Assembly: GCF_002929535.1 (NCBI RefSeq)
Contig: NZ_PJJO01000048.1
Coordinates: 1 to 64,000 of the forward strand
Direction: 5' to 3'
Source: Cryobacterium sp. Y11
GTDB taxonomy: Bacteria > Actinomycetota > Actinomycetes > Actinomycetales > Microbacteriaceae
DNA length: 64,000 nt
In this document: positions 37,304-46,855 of the stretch, piece by piece
Position numbering within the stretch: the first letter of the stretch is position 1
Layout: each line of letters begins with the position of its first letter
Translations under genes and position numbers: made by a program
The notes under the pieces: model-generated
The model's input: the letters and a program-made list of their open reading frames with translations, nothing else
Told to the model about the DNA's origin: nothing
Databases searched by the model: none

Positions 37304-38425
37304 TCATTCCAAAGCGGATGCGACGTGCCCGGCTAGCTCCAGTACCTGGTCCCGGTCGGGGGCTTCAATCGGCCGTTGGCCGTTGATGAACGTGCCCAGT
37401 CGCACCCAATCATCGCCGACAATGAAGTCGACCGCGCAGGCCGAGACCGCACCGATCGGGCACAAAAGGTAGGCCGGTTCGGTGACTCCCGCGACGCTCA
37501 CAACCTCGTGGTTCTTCCATACGCCGCTCTGCACCTGGGCGGGATCAAAGGCCCACGCACCGTGCGGCAGCATTTCCAGGTTGGCAAGGGACACGTCCGA
37601 ACCGGCCGGGCCCACGATGCAGCGCGTCACACCAGCGAGTGTTGCCGCTCCGGTCATGACGCCCCAGCCGCCGCTGTGATAGGTGGTGTACACGGGCAGC
37701 TCGGCCGACCGGAAGACGGACTGCACGGTCGCAGCGGGCAGGATTATGTCGCAGTCGGTGCGTGCAGCGACTGCGACAACGGCTGGCGCAGTGTTCGAGG
37801 CCGCGGCGGTGGAGACCCGTTCGGCGACCGTGTTCAATATCGGCGAGACGAGCGCCAGAACGTCGGCGTCGGATGCCGGATCGGCAACGTTCGCCCCCTG
37901 CAGAAACACCTCGATCCAGGCCTCACCGACGACGATGTTAGAGGTGCACAGGCTGGCGTGCGCGAAACAGGTCGTGCCGGACGAGTCTCCAAACGGCTGG
38001 GCGTCACCGAGCGGATGATCCCCGACATGCAATTCGATCTGCGCGGCCGTGGCATCGGGCAGTACCTGTACGGTCAGTTCGTCATATGCCGGATTGGGAA
38101 TGCCAGCGACGGGCGCGTCGTCATTGCCCCAGGTGCAGTTCACCCCACCGGTGTTTTGCACGGCATATTTCACCGGGGACACGGATGGCGCCCAGTTCGA
38201 TCGCGGTTCGTAGTCGTTCGCACCGAAAAGAGTCTCCAGCTCGACGCTCGACACCAAGTCGGCGCAGGTCACGTCGAACCGCGAAGCGGGCGCTGACGAG
38301 AGCTCGGCTGCTGGTGCTGTCGTCGATGGCGTTGGCTCCGAGGCGGCTGGCGTTGCCGGGCTCGAACACCCCGTCAGCGCAAGGATTAAGGCAACGGTAA
38401 TCGGAACGACGCTTTTTTTCCCCAT
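37304..38425 (-). CDS. Large secreted lipoprotein of unknown function
   Basis: A 373-residue protein. The signal peptide starts MGKKSVVPITVALIL and ends in the lipobox ALTGC (Cys near residue 20). A Pro/Thr/Ala linker leads to two apparently related halves, each with a DVTCADLV or RTDCDIILP start and several Cys that could form disulfides. I recognise no family. The ATG at 38425 is chosen over the longer frame to 38542 because it gives a correct lipoprotein signal. Confidence 0.75.
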   Translation of the reverse strand: MGKKSVVPITVALILALTGCSSPATPAASEPTPSTTAPAAELSSAPASRFDVTCADLVSSVELETLFGANDYEPRSNWAPSVSPVKYAVQNTGGVNCTWGNDDAPVAGIPNPAYDELTVQVLPDATAAQIELHVGDHPLGDAQPFGDSSGTTCFAHASLCTSNIVVGEAWIEVFLQGANVADPASDADVLALVSPILNTVAERVSTAAASNTAPAVVAVAARTDCDIILPAATVQSVFRSAELPVYTTYHSGGWGVMTGAATLAGVTRCIVGPAGSDVSLANLEMLPHGAWAFDPAQVQSGVWKNHEVVSVAGVTEPAYLLCPIGAVSACAVDFIVGDDWVRLGTFINGQRPIEAPDRDQVLELAGHVASALE

Positions 38426-38813
38426 GCTGGCAACGTACCAACACGTGCGGACATACCGCCAATCAGCGGCCGGCAGCCCGAGCTCAAGGCGAGCCGCATC
38501 TGGGATATTGCCGCTGGACTTTGAACGGGAGAGTGGCGGCATCCGCTGTTTTGTCGAGGGCTCGCCTGCGACACAGGTTCCATGAGTAGGAGCAACGGTT
38601 GGGGAGCATTCGTGACGAAGAATCGCTCACTTCTTCGAAAGCGCACGCAGGACATCAAACCGTTGTGGCCGTGAAACGGCTTGTGCTGTCGAGGGGAAGC
38701 GACAGCGAAGTTGACGAAAATTGAACCAGTCAGTCAATTTTGTTCCCGAAAATCTCTCTGAGCATCTCTCGCTTTTATATTCGATTTCCGGTAGAATCGT
38801 TGTGAAGGAGGCA
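38426..38813. other. Intergenic region upstream of the DUF222 gene
   Basis: About 390 bases without a supported gene. It contains the 38717-38741 inverted repeat. A likely promoter of the next gene, TAGAAT at 38792-38797, lies 17 nt before the ATG, and AAGGAGG lies in front of that ATG. Confidence 0.5.
38717..38741. promoter_or_regulatory. AT-rich inverted repeat upstream of DUF222 gene
   Basis: AAAATTGA at 38717-38724 and TCAATTTT at 38734-38741 are perfect inverted arms around a 9-nt spacer. AT-rich symmetry stands out in this GC-rich DNA and fits an operator or the stem of a leader hairpin. It lies about 75 nt before the DUF222 start codon. Confidence 0.5.
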
Positions 38814-40721
38814 ATGGCGCCCATGTTCATGGAAAACCCCGGTGAGGCCAGTTCGAACCCCGTCATTGTGGCGGTGGAGCAGGCTCGGGATGCGTTGTTG
38901 GCGGCGTTGGGTGGGGTGTCATTCGGGTCGCTGGGCGATGAAGAATCTCTGAGCATGTTGCTCGCGCTAGAGAGTGTCGGCCGGGTTGTCGATGGGGCCC
39001 GGGTAGTCTCCACGACGGATGTGCTGCGCCGCTCCGAATATTTCGATGTGGCCATGGCGAAAGCTACTGCCAAGGAGGTCGCCGCAGAGAAATTCACGGC
39101 GAAGACTGCTGCGGCGACGTTTCCGGCGGTGATGAGCACCGAGCAGGGTGATGCGGCCGCGGCGGGTGCGGTGTCGCTGGCGCGCCGGCTCGGCTGCCGC
39201 AGTGGCCTCGTGCTGGTCTGCACCCTGGCGCGGTTGTCGCGCAGTGAGGTGCGGCAGCGTGCGAGCCTGGGCAAGACTGCGGGTGAGCGGATGCTGCTCG
39301 GCCGGCCCCTCGCGCCGACCTACCCCGTCGTCGGTGAGGCATTGCAGGGCGGGGAGCTCGGTGTAGAGCAGGCCCGGGTAATCGTGAAGGTTCTCGACGA
39401 ACTGCGCCCCTCCGTCCTGGTCGATGACCTCGACCGCGTGGAACGTTCCCTGGTGGCGAGTGGGTCCGGGGCCATCACGCCCGAAACCGAAGCACTCCCC
39501 GGCGCCGGCATTGCCTTCGCGCCAGAGCTGCTGCGGCAGCAAGGCATTGCGTGGCAGGCGCGCCTCGCGCCCGACGGGTGCGCGCCCGGCGAGTCCACCG
39601 CCGAACGACGCAGCTGGTTCGCCTTCGGTGGGCTGGCGAACGGCGGCTACAGCCTGAACGGCTGGATGACTACCCTTGACCGCGCCATTATCGGCACGGT
39701 TTTCGACGCGTACCTCTCCTCCGCTGCCGCAAACCCGGTTCCCGGAGCCGCTCCGCGTGCTACGGTCGCGTTTCGCGAGACCGAGCCGTGCGAACGGTCC
39801 GATGCGGACAGCACGGACAGCACGAACAGCACCGGCAGCCATGACTCCGATGGCAGCCATGGCAGTGCCAGCGACGTCCTCGCGACTGGCGCCAACGCTG
39901 ACGGTGGCGAGCAGGCCGCAAACGACGCTCAGGCCGAGCGCTGCGAAAGTGGCGAGCAGGCCGAGGGACAGCACGCCCAGAACGAGCAGGCCGACGGCCA
40001 GAAAGGCCAGAAAGGCCAGAAAGGCCAGAACGGCCAGAACATCCAGAACGAAGGCTGCGACGAGCAGACCGGAGCAAACGCGGGCCAGGTACTCAGCCCC
40101 TGCCCGCAGGAACCGGGCGACACTCGATCGATCGGTGAGAAGCAGGCAGGCATCCTCCGCGCGGTGTTCGAAGCGGCTGCCCGGCAGCCAGGCACCCCGA
40201 CGATGGGCGGGGCGGCACCGACGGTGCTGGTGCACATCAATATCAACGACCTGCTCGCTGGGCGCGGAGCCGGCTGGATCGACGGCATCGACGGTCCCCT
40301 CACCGTGAAACAAGTCGATGAACTCATCTGCGCCGGCGGGTATCAACCCATACTGTTCGGCCACAACGGCAAAATTCTGCACCTCGGCAGCACCAATCGA
40401 TTCTTCAACGCCACCCAACGCCGAGCATTGGCCGCCCGCGATGGCGGCTGCATCATCCCTGGCTGCACCGTGCCACCCCAATTCACACAGGTACATCACC
40501 TGAAAGGCTGGCGCCAGGGCGGACCCACCGATATCGACAACGCCGTTCTCCTCTGCAACCCAGCGCATGCCAGTATCGAAACCTCGGGCTGGGACATCGA
40601 CATGAAAGACGGCCGCCCCTGGGTCCGCGGCCCCCTCATCTTCGACCCCACCCAAACGTGGCGGCCCGGCGGTCAAAACCGCGCCGCCACACCCGCCGAG
40701 AAACCAAACTGGGAAAAGTAG
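38814..40721 (+). CDS. DUF222 domain protein with C-terminal HNH nuclease domain
   Basis: A 635-residue protein of the DUF222-HNH family, which is multi-copy in many actinobacteria. The DUF222 domain covers about residues 20 to 320. A 95-residue low-complexity insert (Ser/Asp/Thr, then Gln/Gly/Lys repeats) follows, then the HNH part with DGGCIIPGCTVPP, QVHHLKGWRQGG and NAVLLCNPAH. It probably cuts DNA; the biological role is unknown. ATG at 38814 has AAGGAGG at ideal spacing; the frame is open to 38721 but has no such site. Confidence 0.92.
   Translation: MAPMFMENPGEASSNPVIVAVEQARDALLAALGGVSFGSLGDEESLSMLLALESVGRVVDGARVVSTTDVLRRSEYFDVAMAKATAKEVAAEKFTAKTAAATFPAVMSTEQGDAAAAGAVSLARRLGCRSGLVLVCTLARLSRSEVRQRASLGKTAGERMLLGRPLAPTYPVVGEALQGGELGVEQARVIVKVLDELRPSVLVDDLDRVERSLVASGSGAITPETEALPGAGIAFAPELLRQQGIAWQARLAPDGCAPGESTAERRSWFAFGGLANGGYSLNGWMTTLDRAIIGTVFDAYLSSAAANPVPGAAPRATVAFRETEPCERSDADSTDSTNSTGSHDSDGSHGSASDVLATGANADGGEQAANDAQAERCESGEQAEGQHAQNEQADGQKGQKGQKGQNGQNIQNEGCDEQTGANAGQVLSPCPQEPGDTRSIGEKQAGILRAVFEAAARQPGTPTMGGAAPTVLVHININDLLAGRGAGWIDGIDGPLTVKQVDELICAGGYQPILFGHNGKILHLGSTNRFFNATQRRALAARDGGCIIPGCTVPPQFTQVHHLKGWRQGGPTDIDNAVLLCNPAHASIETSGWDIDMKDGRPWVRGPLIFDPTQTWRPGGQNRAATPAEKPNWEK
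40007..40045 (+). repeat. Tandem 9-bp repeat inside the DUF222 gene
   Basis: The unit GGCCAGAAA/C is repeated four to five times head to tail and encodes a Gly-Gln-Lys/Asn run in the linker of the DUF222-HNH protein. It is a likely site of length variation by slippage, in steps of three codons, so the frame would be kept. Confidence 0.85.
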
Positions 40722-40801
40722 GTCCACCCCGAGCTGGCGGGTCGATCGCTCGTTCCTCGCGCCTCGACCAGCGAGTGGCTGTTTGCGCTTGACTGGGTGC
40801 C

Positions 40802-41386
40802 ATGACTGGCACACTGATTCTTGGCGGGACGGGCTGGCTCGGTCGCGAGATCGCCGAGCAGCTGGTGGCGCACGGCGACGACGTGACCTGCCTGGCCCGA
40901 GGCGAGTCAGGAGCTGTCCCCGACGGCGTGACGTTTATCCGATTTGACCGGCGAACACCCGGCGCCTACGACCTGGCCGCCTGGCTAATCGGTGCCGGAA
41001 ATCGAGGCCTCACCGGCATCTACAACGCCGTTGGCAGCGAACATGATCTCTCCACGGTTCTGCTGGCGGCCGCCAAGGTGGCCGGCCATACTGGCAACCT
41101 CATCTCGGTCGACGATGACTGGCTGATCGAACACAACGTCAACTATTGGGCCGGACCCCGCTCGCTGCCCTTATGGCTTCCCCGTAGTGACTCCGCCTTT
41201 GCGCAGCGCAGCCGCAGTCGATTCGTCGCCGCTGGAGGAACCGAGCGAAACCTGAAGGAAGTCCTTGAGGACGTTCTTGCTGACGAACGAAAGCGCGGAC
41301 TCGACCGGCAGCGCCGATCAGGCGTCACTCGAGAAGAAGAGAACCTTCTTCTGAATGAAATCGCACGGCAGATAGCGAGTGACTAG
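40802..41386 (+). CDS. NAD-dependent reductase/epimerase with internal deletion
   Basis: A 194-residue protein whose ends match an extended SDR reductase of about 330 residues, but whose middle is missing. Residues 1 to 55 form the nucleotide-binding start (LILGGTGWLGREIAEQLV). From about residue 56 the sequence jumps to the C-terminal LAAWLIGAGNRGLTGIYNAVG, then WAGPRSLPLWLP and a helical end. The catalytic Tyr-Lys segment is absent. The frame is intact, so a shortened protein could be made, but it should lack activity. Confidence 0.75.
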   Translation: MTGTLILGGTGWLGREIAEQLVAHGDDVTCLARGESGAVPDGVTFIRFDRRTPGAYDLAAWLIGAGNRGLTGIYNAVGSEHDLSTVLLAAAKVAGHTGNLISVDDDWLIEHNVNYWAGPRSLPLWLPRSDSAFAQRSRSRFVAAGGTERNLKEVLEDVLADERKRGLDRQRRSGVTREEENLLLNEIARQIASD

Positions 41387-41497
41387 AGCGGCGTTGGTGA
41401 TCGGTCACTGCAGTCTCAAGTCGATACTGGGCCTGGCACAAATCGATAGGGGCCAGTTCGCGGTTTCTTCCAATCGTGATCGAATCGTGCGTGACGG

Positions 41498-42478
41498 TTA
41501 GTCGCGCTTGAGCTGTCCCAGCTCTGCCCCGCCTGCATCCAGTAGCCGCAGCACTCCGTCGTCGAGGCTGGCCAATCGGGCCTGCGCCACCCACGATGGC
41601 ACTGGCGCGCCCTCGCACGCCATCAAGGTCGAGGCGCCAGCCGTGGCCAGGAGCGCTCCCTGCCCGTCGACGGCCCAGCGGCCCTGGCCGCCATTGCAGC
41701 CATCGGAGCCGGCCCAGGTACCGTCCGCTGCGAAAAGTACGTGCGGATCGGTTGTGCTGCTGGCTGAAACCGGGACCCACCGCCCGACCAGGTCGTCGGA
41801 CGTTGCCGGGGTGAGCTCTGGCGCCAGGGAGACTGGTTGTCGCAACGTCTCGCGCATCGCCGCGGTGATGACGGGTGGCTGGGTGTAGAGCTCTGCCGCA
41901 GTCGGGATCGCCTCGGGATTGCCATCGATGGTGAGGGTAGCGACTACCGCACCGTTCGCATCGGTGAGTTCCCAGCCCGCACCGGCGGCCCGATACCCGG
42001 TGACGGATTCGAGCCAGGCCACTCGCGGCAGGGTCGCTCCCGTGACGCACTCACCGCTGGCGGCGTACGTCGAAGCAAGAAACAGGGTTTCGCTCGCCCG
42101 CCACGAACCGTCGATCATTCCGCAGTCTCGCCAGAGCTGGAACTCCGGTGCGTCCAACCGCAACCAGGTGTCGGGTTTTTCGTCTGCTGCGCCCGAGACG
42201 CGCCAGATGTTGACCAATCCAATCGCGGCAGATTCCGCGCTGGTGGGAGGGCTGGCCGGGGGTGGTGAATCTAGCGTGGGACCAATGTCCCCACGTGGGG
42301 CCGGCGCGCAGGCCGTCAGCGTGAGGACCAACACGGCCGCCAGGCTTGCAACCACACGCCCGCGTCGCCGTTTGGTTGCGTACCAAGTCGACCAAAACCG
42401 CTCTCGCCCTCGACTGGTCGCCCCCGTCAAGGCGGTTCCGTTCGCAATTTTTAACCTAGTCCCCATGTGTTTGATCAT
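41498..42478 (-). CDS. META/HslJ-type lipoprotein
   Basis: Up to 326 residues. A lipobox (LTLTAC) lies after a hydrophobic helix at about residues 42 to 57. The C-terminal part has a META/HslJ pattern: DDLVGRWVPVS, then FAADGTWAGSDGCNGGQGRW and STLMACEG. The N-terminus before the helix is unusually long; starts at 42466 (ATG) or at a GTG just before VVASLAAVL would give a normal signal peptide. It is secreted and anchored; the function is unknown. Confidence 0.78.
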   Translation of the reverse strand: MIKHMGTRLKIANGTALTGATSRGRERFWSTWYATKRRRGRVVASLAAVLVLTLTACAPAPRGDIGPTLDSPPPASPPTSAESAAIGLVNIWRVSGAADEKPDTWLRLDAPEFQLWRDCGMIDGSWRASETLFLASTYAASGECVTGATLPRVAWLESVTGYRAAGAGWELTDANGAVVATLTIDGNPEAIPTAAELYTQPPVITAAMRETLRQPVSLAPELTPATSDDLVGRWVPVSASSTTDPHVLFAADGTWAGSDGCNGGQGRWAVDGQGALLATAGASTLMACEGAPVPSWVAQARLASLDDGVLRLLDAGGAELGQLKRD

Positions 42479-42603
42479 GGCCGAGTGTCAGCGGGATTGT
42501 CCAATGCAGCAGATGCTCCTACCGGACGTGAAAAGAAACCTCTCCTGCCTGCGTGTATCCGTTGCATCAGATAAGACTGCTCCTCAAACAGTTCGATGTA
42601 TAG

Positions 42604-42629
42604 ATGTCGAGTGTGTATATACTCGACAT
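42604..42629. promoter_or_regulatory. PadR-type operator overlapping a promoter
   Basis: ATGTCGAGT (42604-42612) and ACTCGACAT (42621-42629) are perfect 9-bp inverted arms around an 8-nt spacer that contains TATAT. The outer ATGT and ACAT ends are the known core of PadR family operators. A TATACT -10 box (42618-42623) lies inside it, 40 nt before the PadR start codon, so the protein would repress its own operon. Confidence 0.85.
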
Positions 42630-42662
42630 GCAAACACCGCGTAGGTGAATAGAGGAGTTGTC

Positions 42663-43301
42663 GTGTCGGTACGTCAGAGCATTCTTGCCATTCTTGATCA
42701 AGGGTCGAGCTATGGGTATCGGCTGCGCGCCGAGTTCGAGCGACGCACCGGCTCGACTTGGCCGATCAATGTCGGTCAGATCTACAACACGTTGGAGCGC
42801 CTGGAACGCGACGGCCTGATCGTGAAGGGTGACACCGACACCGACGGGCACGTGTTCTACTCAATCACCGGTGCGGGCCACGCCGAGGTGATTGCGTGGC
42901 TGCGTTCCCCGGTGCCGCGCCCGGCGACGACTCGAGACGAACTCGCGATCAAGCTGGCTGTTGCCGTGACCCTGCCGGGTGTTGATATTGCTGAAATCGT
43001 TCGGGTGCAGCGGATGTCCACGATGACGACCCTGCAGCAGCTCACCCGGGCGAAGAACAGCGGCGATGACCCCGAATCCACCGACGAACTCGCCTGGCTG
43101 CTCGTGATCGACTCGTTGATCTTTCAAGCTGAGGCGGAGATTCGCTGGCTGGACCACTCCAGCTCCCGGCTAGCCCAGGCAAAATCCCGGGGATTGGCGG
43201 CGAGCGAACCGCTCGCCGAGCCGCGCAGGCGTGGTCGGCCAGCGCGAACCGACTTGCCCACGACTGCCCAAGCTGCGGCTGACGGGGCGGCCGTGCGATG
43301 A
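42663..43301 (+). CDS. PadR-family transcriptional repressor
   Basis: A 212-residue regulator. The winged helix is at residues about 1 to 80 (SVRQSILAILDQGSSYGYRL, INVGQIYNTLERLERDGLI) and a Vir-type helical dimerisation domain follows. The GTG at 42663 has AGAGGAG six bases upstream. The stop overlaps the start of the ABC ATPase gene, so regulator, ATPase and permease form one operon controlled by the palindrome at 42604. This is the usual arrangement for an inducible exporter. Confidence 0.93.
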   Translation: MSVRQSILAILDQGSSYGYRLRAEFERRTGSTWPINVGQIYNTLERLERDGLIVKGDTDTDGHVFYSITGAGHAEVIAWLRSPVPRPATTRDELAIKLAVAVTLPGVDIAEIVRVQRMSTMTTLQQLTRAKNSGDDPESTDELAWLLVIDSLIFQAEAEIRWLDHSSSRLAQAKSRGLAASEPLAEPRRRGRPARTDLPTTAQAAADGAAVR

Positions 43302-44017
43302 GCGCCGAGCTGTTGCGCCTCGACGGTGTGTCGCGTCAATACGGACACGGCGAAACCGCCGTCACCGCGCTGGCCGGAATCGATTTGACCATCGTGCCGG
43401 GCGAGATGGTGGCCGTGATGGGTTCCTCGGGCTCGGGTAAATCGACCCTGCTCACCATCGCGGGCGGCCTGACCACACCGACCTCGGGTGAGGTCGTCAT
43501 TGATGGCCAATGGATCAGCGCCATGACCGCCAAGCAGCTCGCGGTTCTGCGCCGCCGCACCCTGGGCTTCGTCTTTCAGGATTTCAATCTGATTCCCGCC
43601 CTGACCGCCCTCGAAAACGTCACGCTGCCCCTGGAACTGGACAGTTGGCGCAGCCGCGACTCGCGACGCGCCGGTCTCGACGCCCTCGCCTCCGTCGACC
43701 TGGCAAGCCGGGCCGGGAACTACCCTGATGATCTCTCGGGAGGCCAGCAGCAACGCGTCGCGATTGCCCGCGCCATCGTCGGCACGCGCAAGCTGATCCT
43801 GGCCGATGAACCCACCGGCGCCCTGGACAGCCACACCGGCGAAGTCGTGCTGCGGATGCTGCGGCACCGTGTCGACGCCGGTGCCGGCGCGATTTTGGTC
43901 ACCCACGATGCCCGGCACGCCGCCTGGGCCGATCGCATCGTCTACCTCGAAGACGGTCGCATCGTGGGCCAAACGTCGACCGGATCAGCCGAAGAGCTCC
44001 TCGAAGCTGGCCGCTAA
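43298..44017 (+). CDS. ABC transporter ATPase, MacB/LolD type
   Basis: A 239-residue ATPase. Walker A is GSSGSGKST, signature [14 protein letters not shown], Walker [13 protein letters not shown], and the family Q-loop is [17 protein letters not shown]. It pairs with the FtsX-like permease encoded directly downstream; its last base overlaps the permease start. Such systems move lipids, peptides or antibiotics outward or act mechanically. Confidence 0.95.
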   Translation: MSAELLRLDGVSRQYGHGETAVTALAGIDLTIVPGEMVAVMGSSGSGKSTLLTIAGGLTTPTSGEVVIDGQWISAMTAKQLAVLRRRTLGFVFQDFNLIPALTALENVTLPLELDSWRSRDSRRAGLDALASVDLASRAGNYPDDLSGGQQQRVAIARAIVGTRKLILADEPTGALDSHTGEVVLRMLRHRVDAGAGAILVTHDARHAAWADRIVYLEDGRIVGQTSTGSAEELLEAGR

Positions 44018-46809
44018 TGCCCGGCCGTATGAGGGGTCGCAGCCGCATCGCGCCGTTTCGTGCCGCCCTGAGATTCGCCCGGCGCGATGCGTGGGCCGCG
44101 AAGGGGCGCAGCGCACTGATCATTGCCATGGTCGCCATTCCCGTCGCCGGTCTCAGCGGCGTTGCCCTGGTTGGGTTGAGCATGGTGCCCACCGCCGACG
44201 AGACGATAGCCGCCGCGCTCGGCCAGGCCGACGCTCGCATTAATATCGTCAGCAGCCCCGATCCGTCGATGATTCAGAGCCCCTCGCGGCCCGACTGGTA
44301 TCAGGTCGACCTGGACTCGTCCGGCGTGCCGGTCAACTCGCAGCCGGATGGTGCCCTGGTCGATCCGGCCACCCTAGTTTCAGCTGATTCGACTCTCATC
44401 GCCCTGCGTTCGGCCGACGTGACGATAGAAACCGCGACCGGTATCACCGGGATGCCCGCAGTCGAGGGCGAGACCTGGAACGCCGGTTTCGAACCCAAGT
44501 ACGTTCTCCTCGACGGGCGCGCGCCCGAGGCCAACGATGAAATCCTGGTCACTGCTGCCGCCCTTGACCGGCTCGGCGTGCGAATCGGCGACGGGGCAAC
44601 CTTGCTCGATCCAGAACGCTCAGTCACCGTGGTCGGTGTGCAGGATGCCGCGGAATTTCCCGACTCCCAACCTGTCGTCTTCGGCCGTCTCGGTGCGTTC
44701 ACGGGCGACACCGAGCAACGAGTGAGCCAGGACGATTTCTACCTCTTCGGCCACGTTCTGGATTGGCCGGCCGTGCAGCAGCTGAACCAGTCGGGGGCCG
44801 TCGTTCTGTCGCGGTCGGTGCTGCTGAAGCCTCCGCCAGCTGGCAGCTACCAGCTGCAGACATCCACTGAATTGCAGGGGGTTGCGACCACGGTCGTGAC
44901 GCTGACGGCAGCGGGCGTTGCCTTTGCCGTACTGGAGGTTGTACTGCTGGCCGGCGCAGCCTTCACCGTCGGTGCCCGGCAACAGCAGCGCATGCTGGCG
45001 ACCGTCGCGAGCGTCGGCGGCCACCGGCGCACCCTCTTTCATATTGTTACCGCGAGTGGTCTCGTGCTCGGATTCGCCGGAGGTATTGTCGGTGCCGCGA
45101 TCGGCGTTCTCGCTGGCTCGCTGTTCATGGCGATCACCGGTGACGGCAGCGCCGTGCAGTACTGGGGCTACCACCTGTCGATCCCCATTCTGGTCGGCAT
45201 CGCCCTCTTCGCGATGGTGATCGGCTGGATCGCCGCGCTGCTACCGGCCTGGAGGGCATCGCGCATGGACGTGCTGGCCGCGCTGCGCGGAGCACGGCGT
45301 GCCCAGACCGTGCGCCACACCGGGCGACGCTGGATCGGACTATCGATCATTGTGGCCGGAGTCGCCATGACAGCGGGCGGCGCGCTCGCGGGGGCTGCGA
45401 GTTTTGCCGCGCCCGGCAAGATCGGTAACAGTTCGCTTTATCAACTGTCCATCATGCTCGTGCTGGCCGGTCCGGTGCTGGCGCAGGTGGGGGCGCTCCT
45501 TGTGGCGCCGCGCATCCTCGCGGTTGTCGCTGCCCTCGTGGCTCGCCTCGGCATGGGGGCTCGGCTGGCCGCCCGTGATTCCGTGCGCAACCGGTCCCGC
45601 TCGTTGCCCGTACTCGCGGCGATCATGACCACGGTATTTCTCGGCACTATGCTGCTGGCCTTCTTCGGTGGCGCCGATGAATCCAACAGGGCAACCTACG
45701 AACGGTGGAACGCCGAGGGTCAGATCATGGTGGACCTGAACGGCTGGACGGACGAGAATACGCAGGTCATCTATCCGATTGCACCCGAAGTGACGAGGAT
45801 GCTCCGTGCGCAGTTCGGCGCGGAGAAAATCAGCGTCCTGTCCGGTGTGCGGCCGGCGTCACCCGGAGTAACGGACACCTCACCCAAGCCGCTACTCGCA
45901 TTGCGCCCCGAGGTTCGGTGTGAACTCGTGAGCGGTTCGAACCCGGCCGGCGCCTGCGACGCACCATTCTGGTTGTTCTCGAACGGAACTGAACCCCAGA
46001 TATGGACCGGAACCGTCGACGACCTTGCACTGATTCTTGATAAGAAAGTCTCCGCAGACGCCCAGCGTGCGTTGCGCGCTGGGGGAGCGGTCTCCCTCTA
46101 CTCCGAGTATGTGCAGGATGACGGGACTATCCAGATCGAGTGGATGTCGGCATCCACTTCTATCGGCGCAAACCAAGAGGCGACGCCCCTGTCGACCACG
46201 ACGATCGATGCTGTGGTGCAGGAGCCGGCGCATCCGATTCATTTCAGTGTCTTCATGCTGGAATCAACCGCGACAGCGCACGGCCTGGAGCCAGTCACAT
46301 ACCGAGTGCTCGCCTCCCTGTCCGCGCCTATAAAAGACGCAGATTACGGCCAGCTGTGGGGATCCCTGCGCTCTCTCACGGGCGGCACCGACCTCCTAGC
46401 CCGCTACGAGGCGGGGCCAGGTAGCACGATTGGAACCGCAGGATGGGCGTTGGTGGCTGTCGCTGCACTGGTCGCCTTCGGCGCGGCAGCTGTCGCGCTG
46501 GGACTCGCCCGGGTCGATGGCCGGCGCGATGACGTGACCCTGAGCGCGGTGGGCGCCCATCCGGGCCTGCGCCGCAGCGTCGCGTTCTGGCAAGCCGTGT
46601 TGCTCACCGGCACCGGAGCTGTTCTGGGCGGAATCCTCGGCTTGCTGGGTCCCACGATGCTGGGGCTGGTCGGCCTGCTGCCCTTTGCACCACCGTGGCC
46701 ACAGGTAGCCTTGCTCGTTCTTGGGCTTCCCGTGATCATCGCGGTCGGCAGCTGGCTCATGACTCGCCCGGCGTACTTCGACGAACGCCTGCAACGCACG
46801 CTCGCCTAA
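44017..46809 (+). CDS. FtsX-like permease of an ABC exporter
   Basis: A 930-residue membrane protein with the duplicated FtsX/MacB layout. It has one N-terminal helix, a large extracytoplasmic domain, three helices (about residues 290 to 420), further helices, a second large extracytoplasmic domain (about 555 to 805) and three C-terminal helices. The partner ATPase precedes it. The substrate is unknown; PadR-controlled exporters of this type often answer to antimicrobial peptides or drugs. Confidence 0.93.
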   Translation: MPGRMRGRSRIAPFRAALRFARRDAWAAKGRSALIIAMVAIPVAGLSGVALVGLSMVPTADETIAAALGQADARINIVSSPDPSMIQSPSRPDWYQVDLDSSGVPVNSQPDGALVDPATLVSADSTLIALRSADVTIETATGITGMPAVEGETWNAGFEPKYVLLDGRAPEANDEILVTAAALDRLGVRIGDGATLLDPERSVTVVGVQDAAEFPDSQPVVFGRLGAFTGDTEQRVSQDDFYLFGHVLDWPAVQQLNQSGAVVLSRSVLLKPPPAGSYQLQTSTELQGVATTVVTLTAAGVAFAVLEVVLLAGAAFTVGARQQQRMLATVASVGGHRRTLFHIVTASGLVLGFAGGIVGAAIGVLAGSLFMAITGDGSAVQYWGYHLSIPILVGIALFAMVIGWIAALLPAWRASRMDVLAALRGARRAQTVRHTGRRWIGLSIIVAGVAMTAGGALAGAASFAAPGKIGNSSLYQLSIMLVLAGPVLAQVGALLVAPRILAVVAALVARLGMGARLAARDSVRNRSRSLPVLAAIMTTVFLGTMLLAFFGGADESNRATYERWNAEGQIMVDLNGWTDENTQVIYPIAPEVTRMLRAQFGAEKISVLSGVRPASPGVTDTSPKPLLALRPEVRCELVSGSNPAGACDAPFWLFSNGTEPQIWTGTVDDLALILDKKVSADAQRALRAGGAVSLYSEYVQDDGTIQIEWMSASTSIGANQEATPLSTTTIDAVVQEPAHPIHFSVFMLESTATAHGLEPVTYRVLASLSAPIKDADYGQLWGSLRSLTGGTDLLARYEAGPGSTIGTAGWALVAVAALVAFGAAAVALGLARVDGRRDDVTLSAVGAHPGLRRSVAFWQAVLLTGTGAVLGGILGLLGPTMLGLVGLLPFAPPWPQVALLVLGLPVIIAVGSWLMTRPAYFDERLQRTLA

Positions 46810-46855
46810 CCGCAGTAAAGGTGGACACTGCGAGCGGGCTGAGTACGCTGGGACC

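Noticed and set aside
40007-40045. Possible CRISPR-like tandem repeats
   Set aside because: The units are 9 bp without spacers and keep the reading frame of a protein linker.
38967-40814. 615-residue minus-strand open frame
   Set aside because: Antisense to the DUF222-HNH gene.
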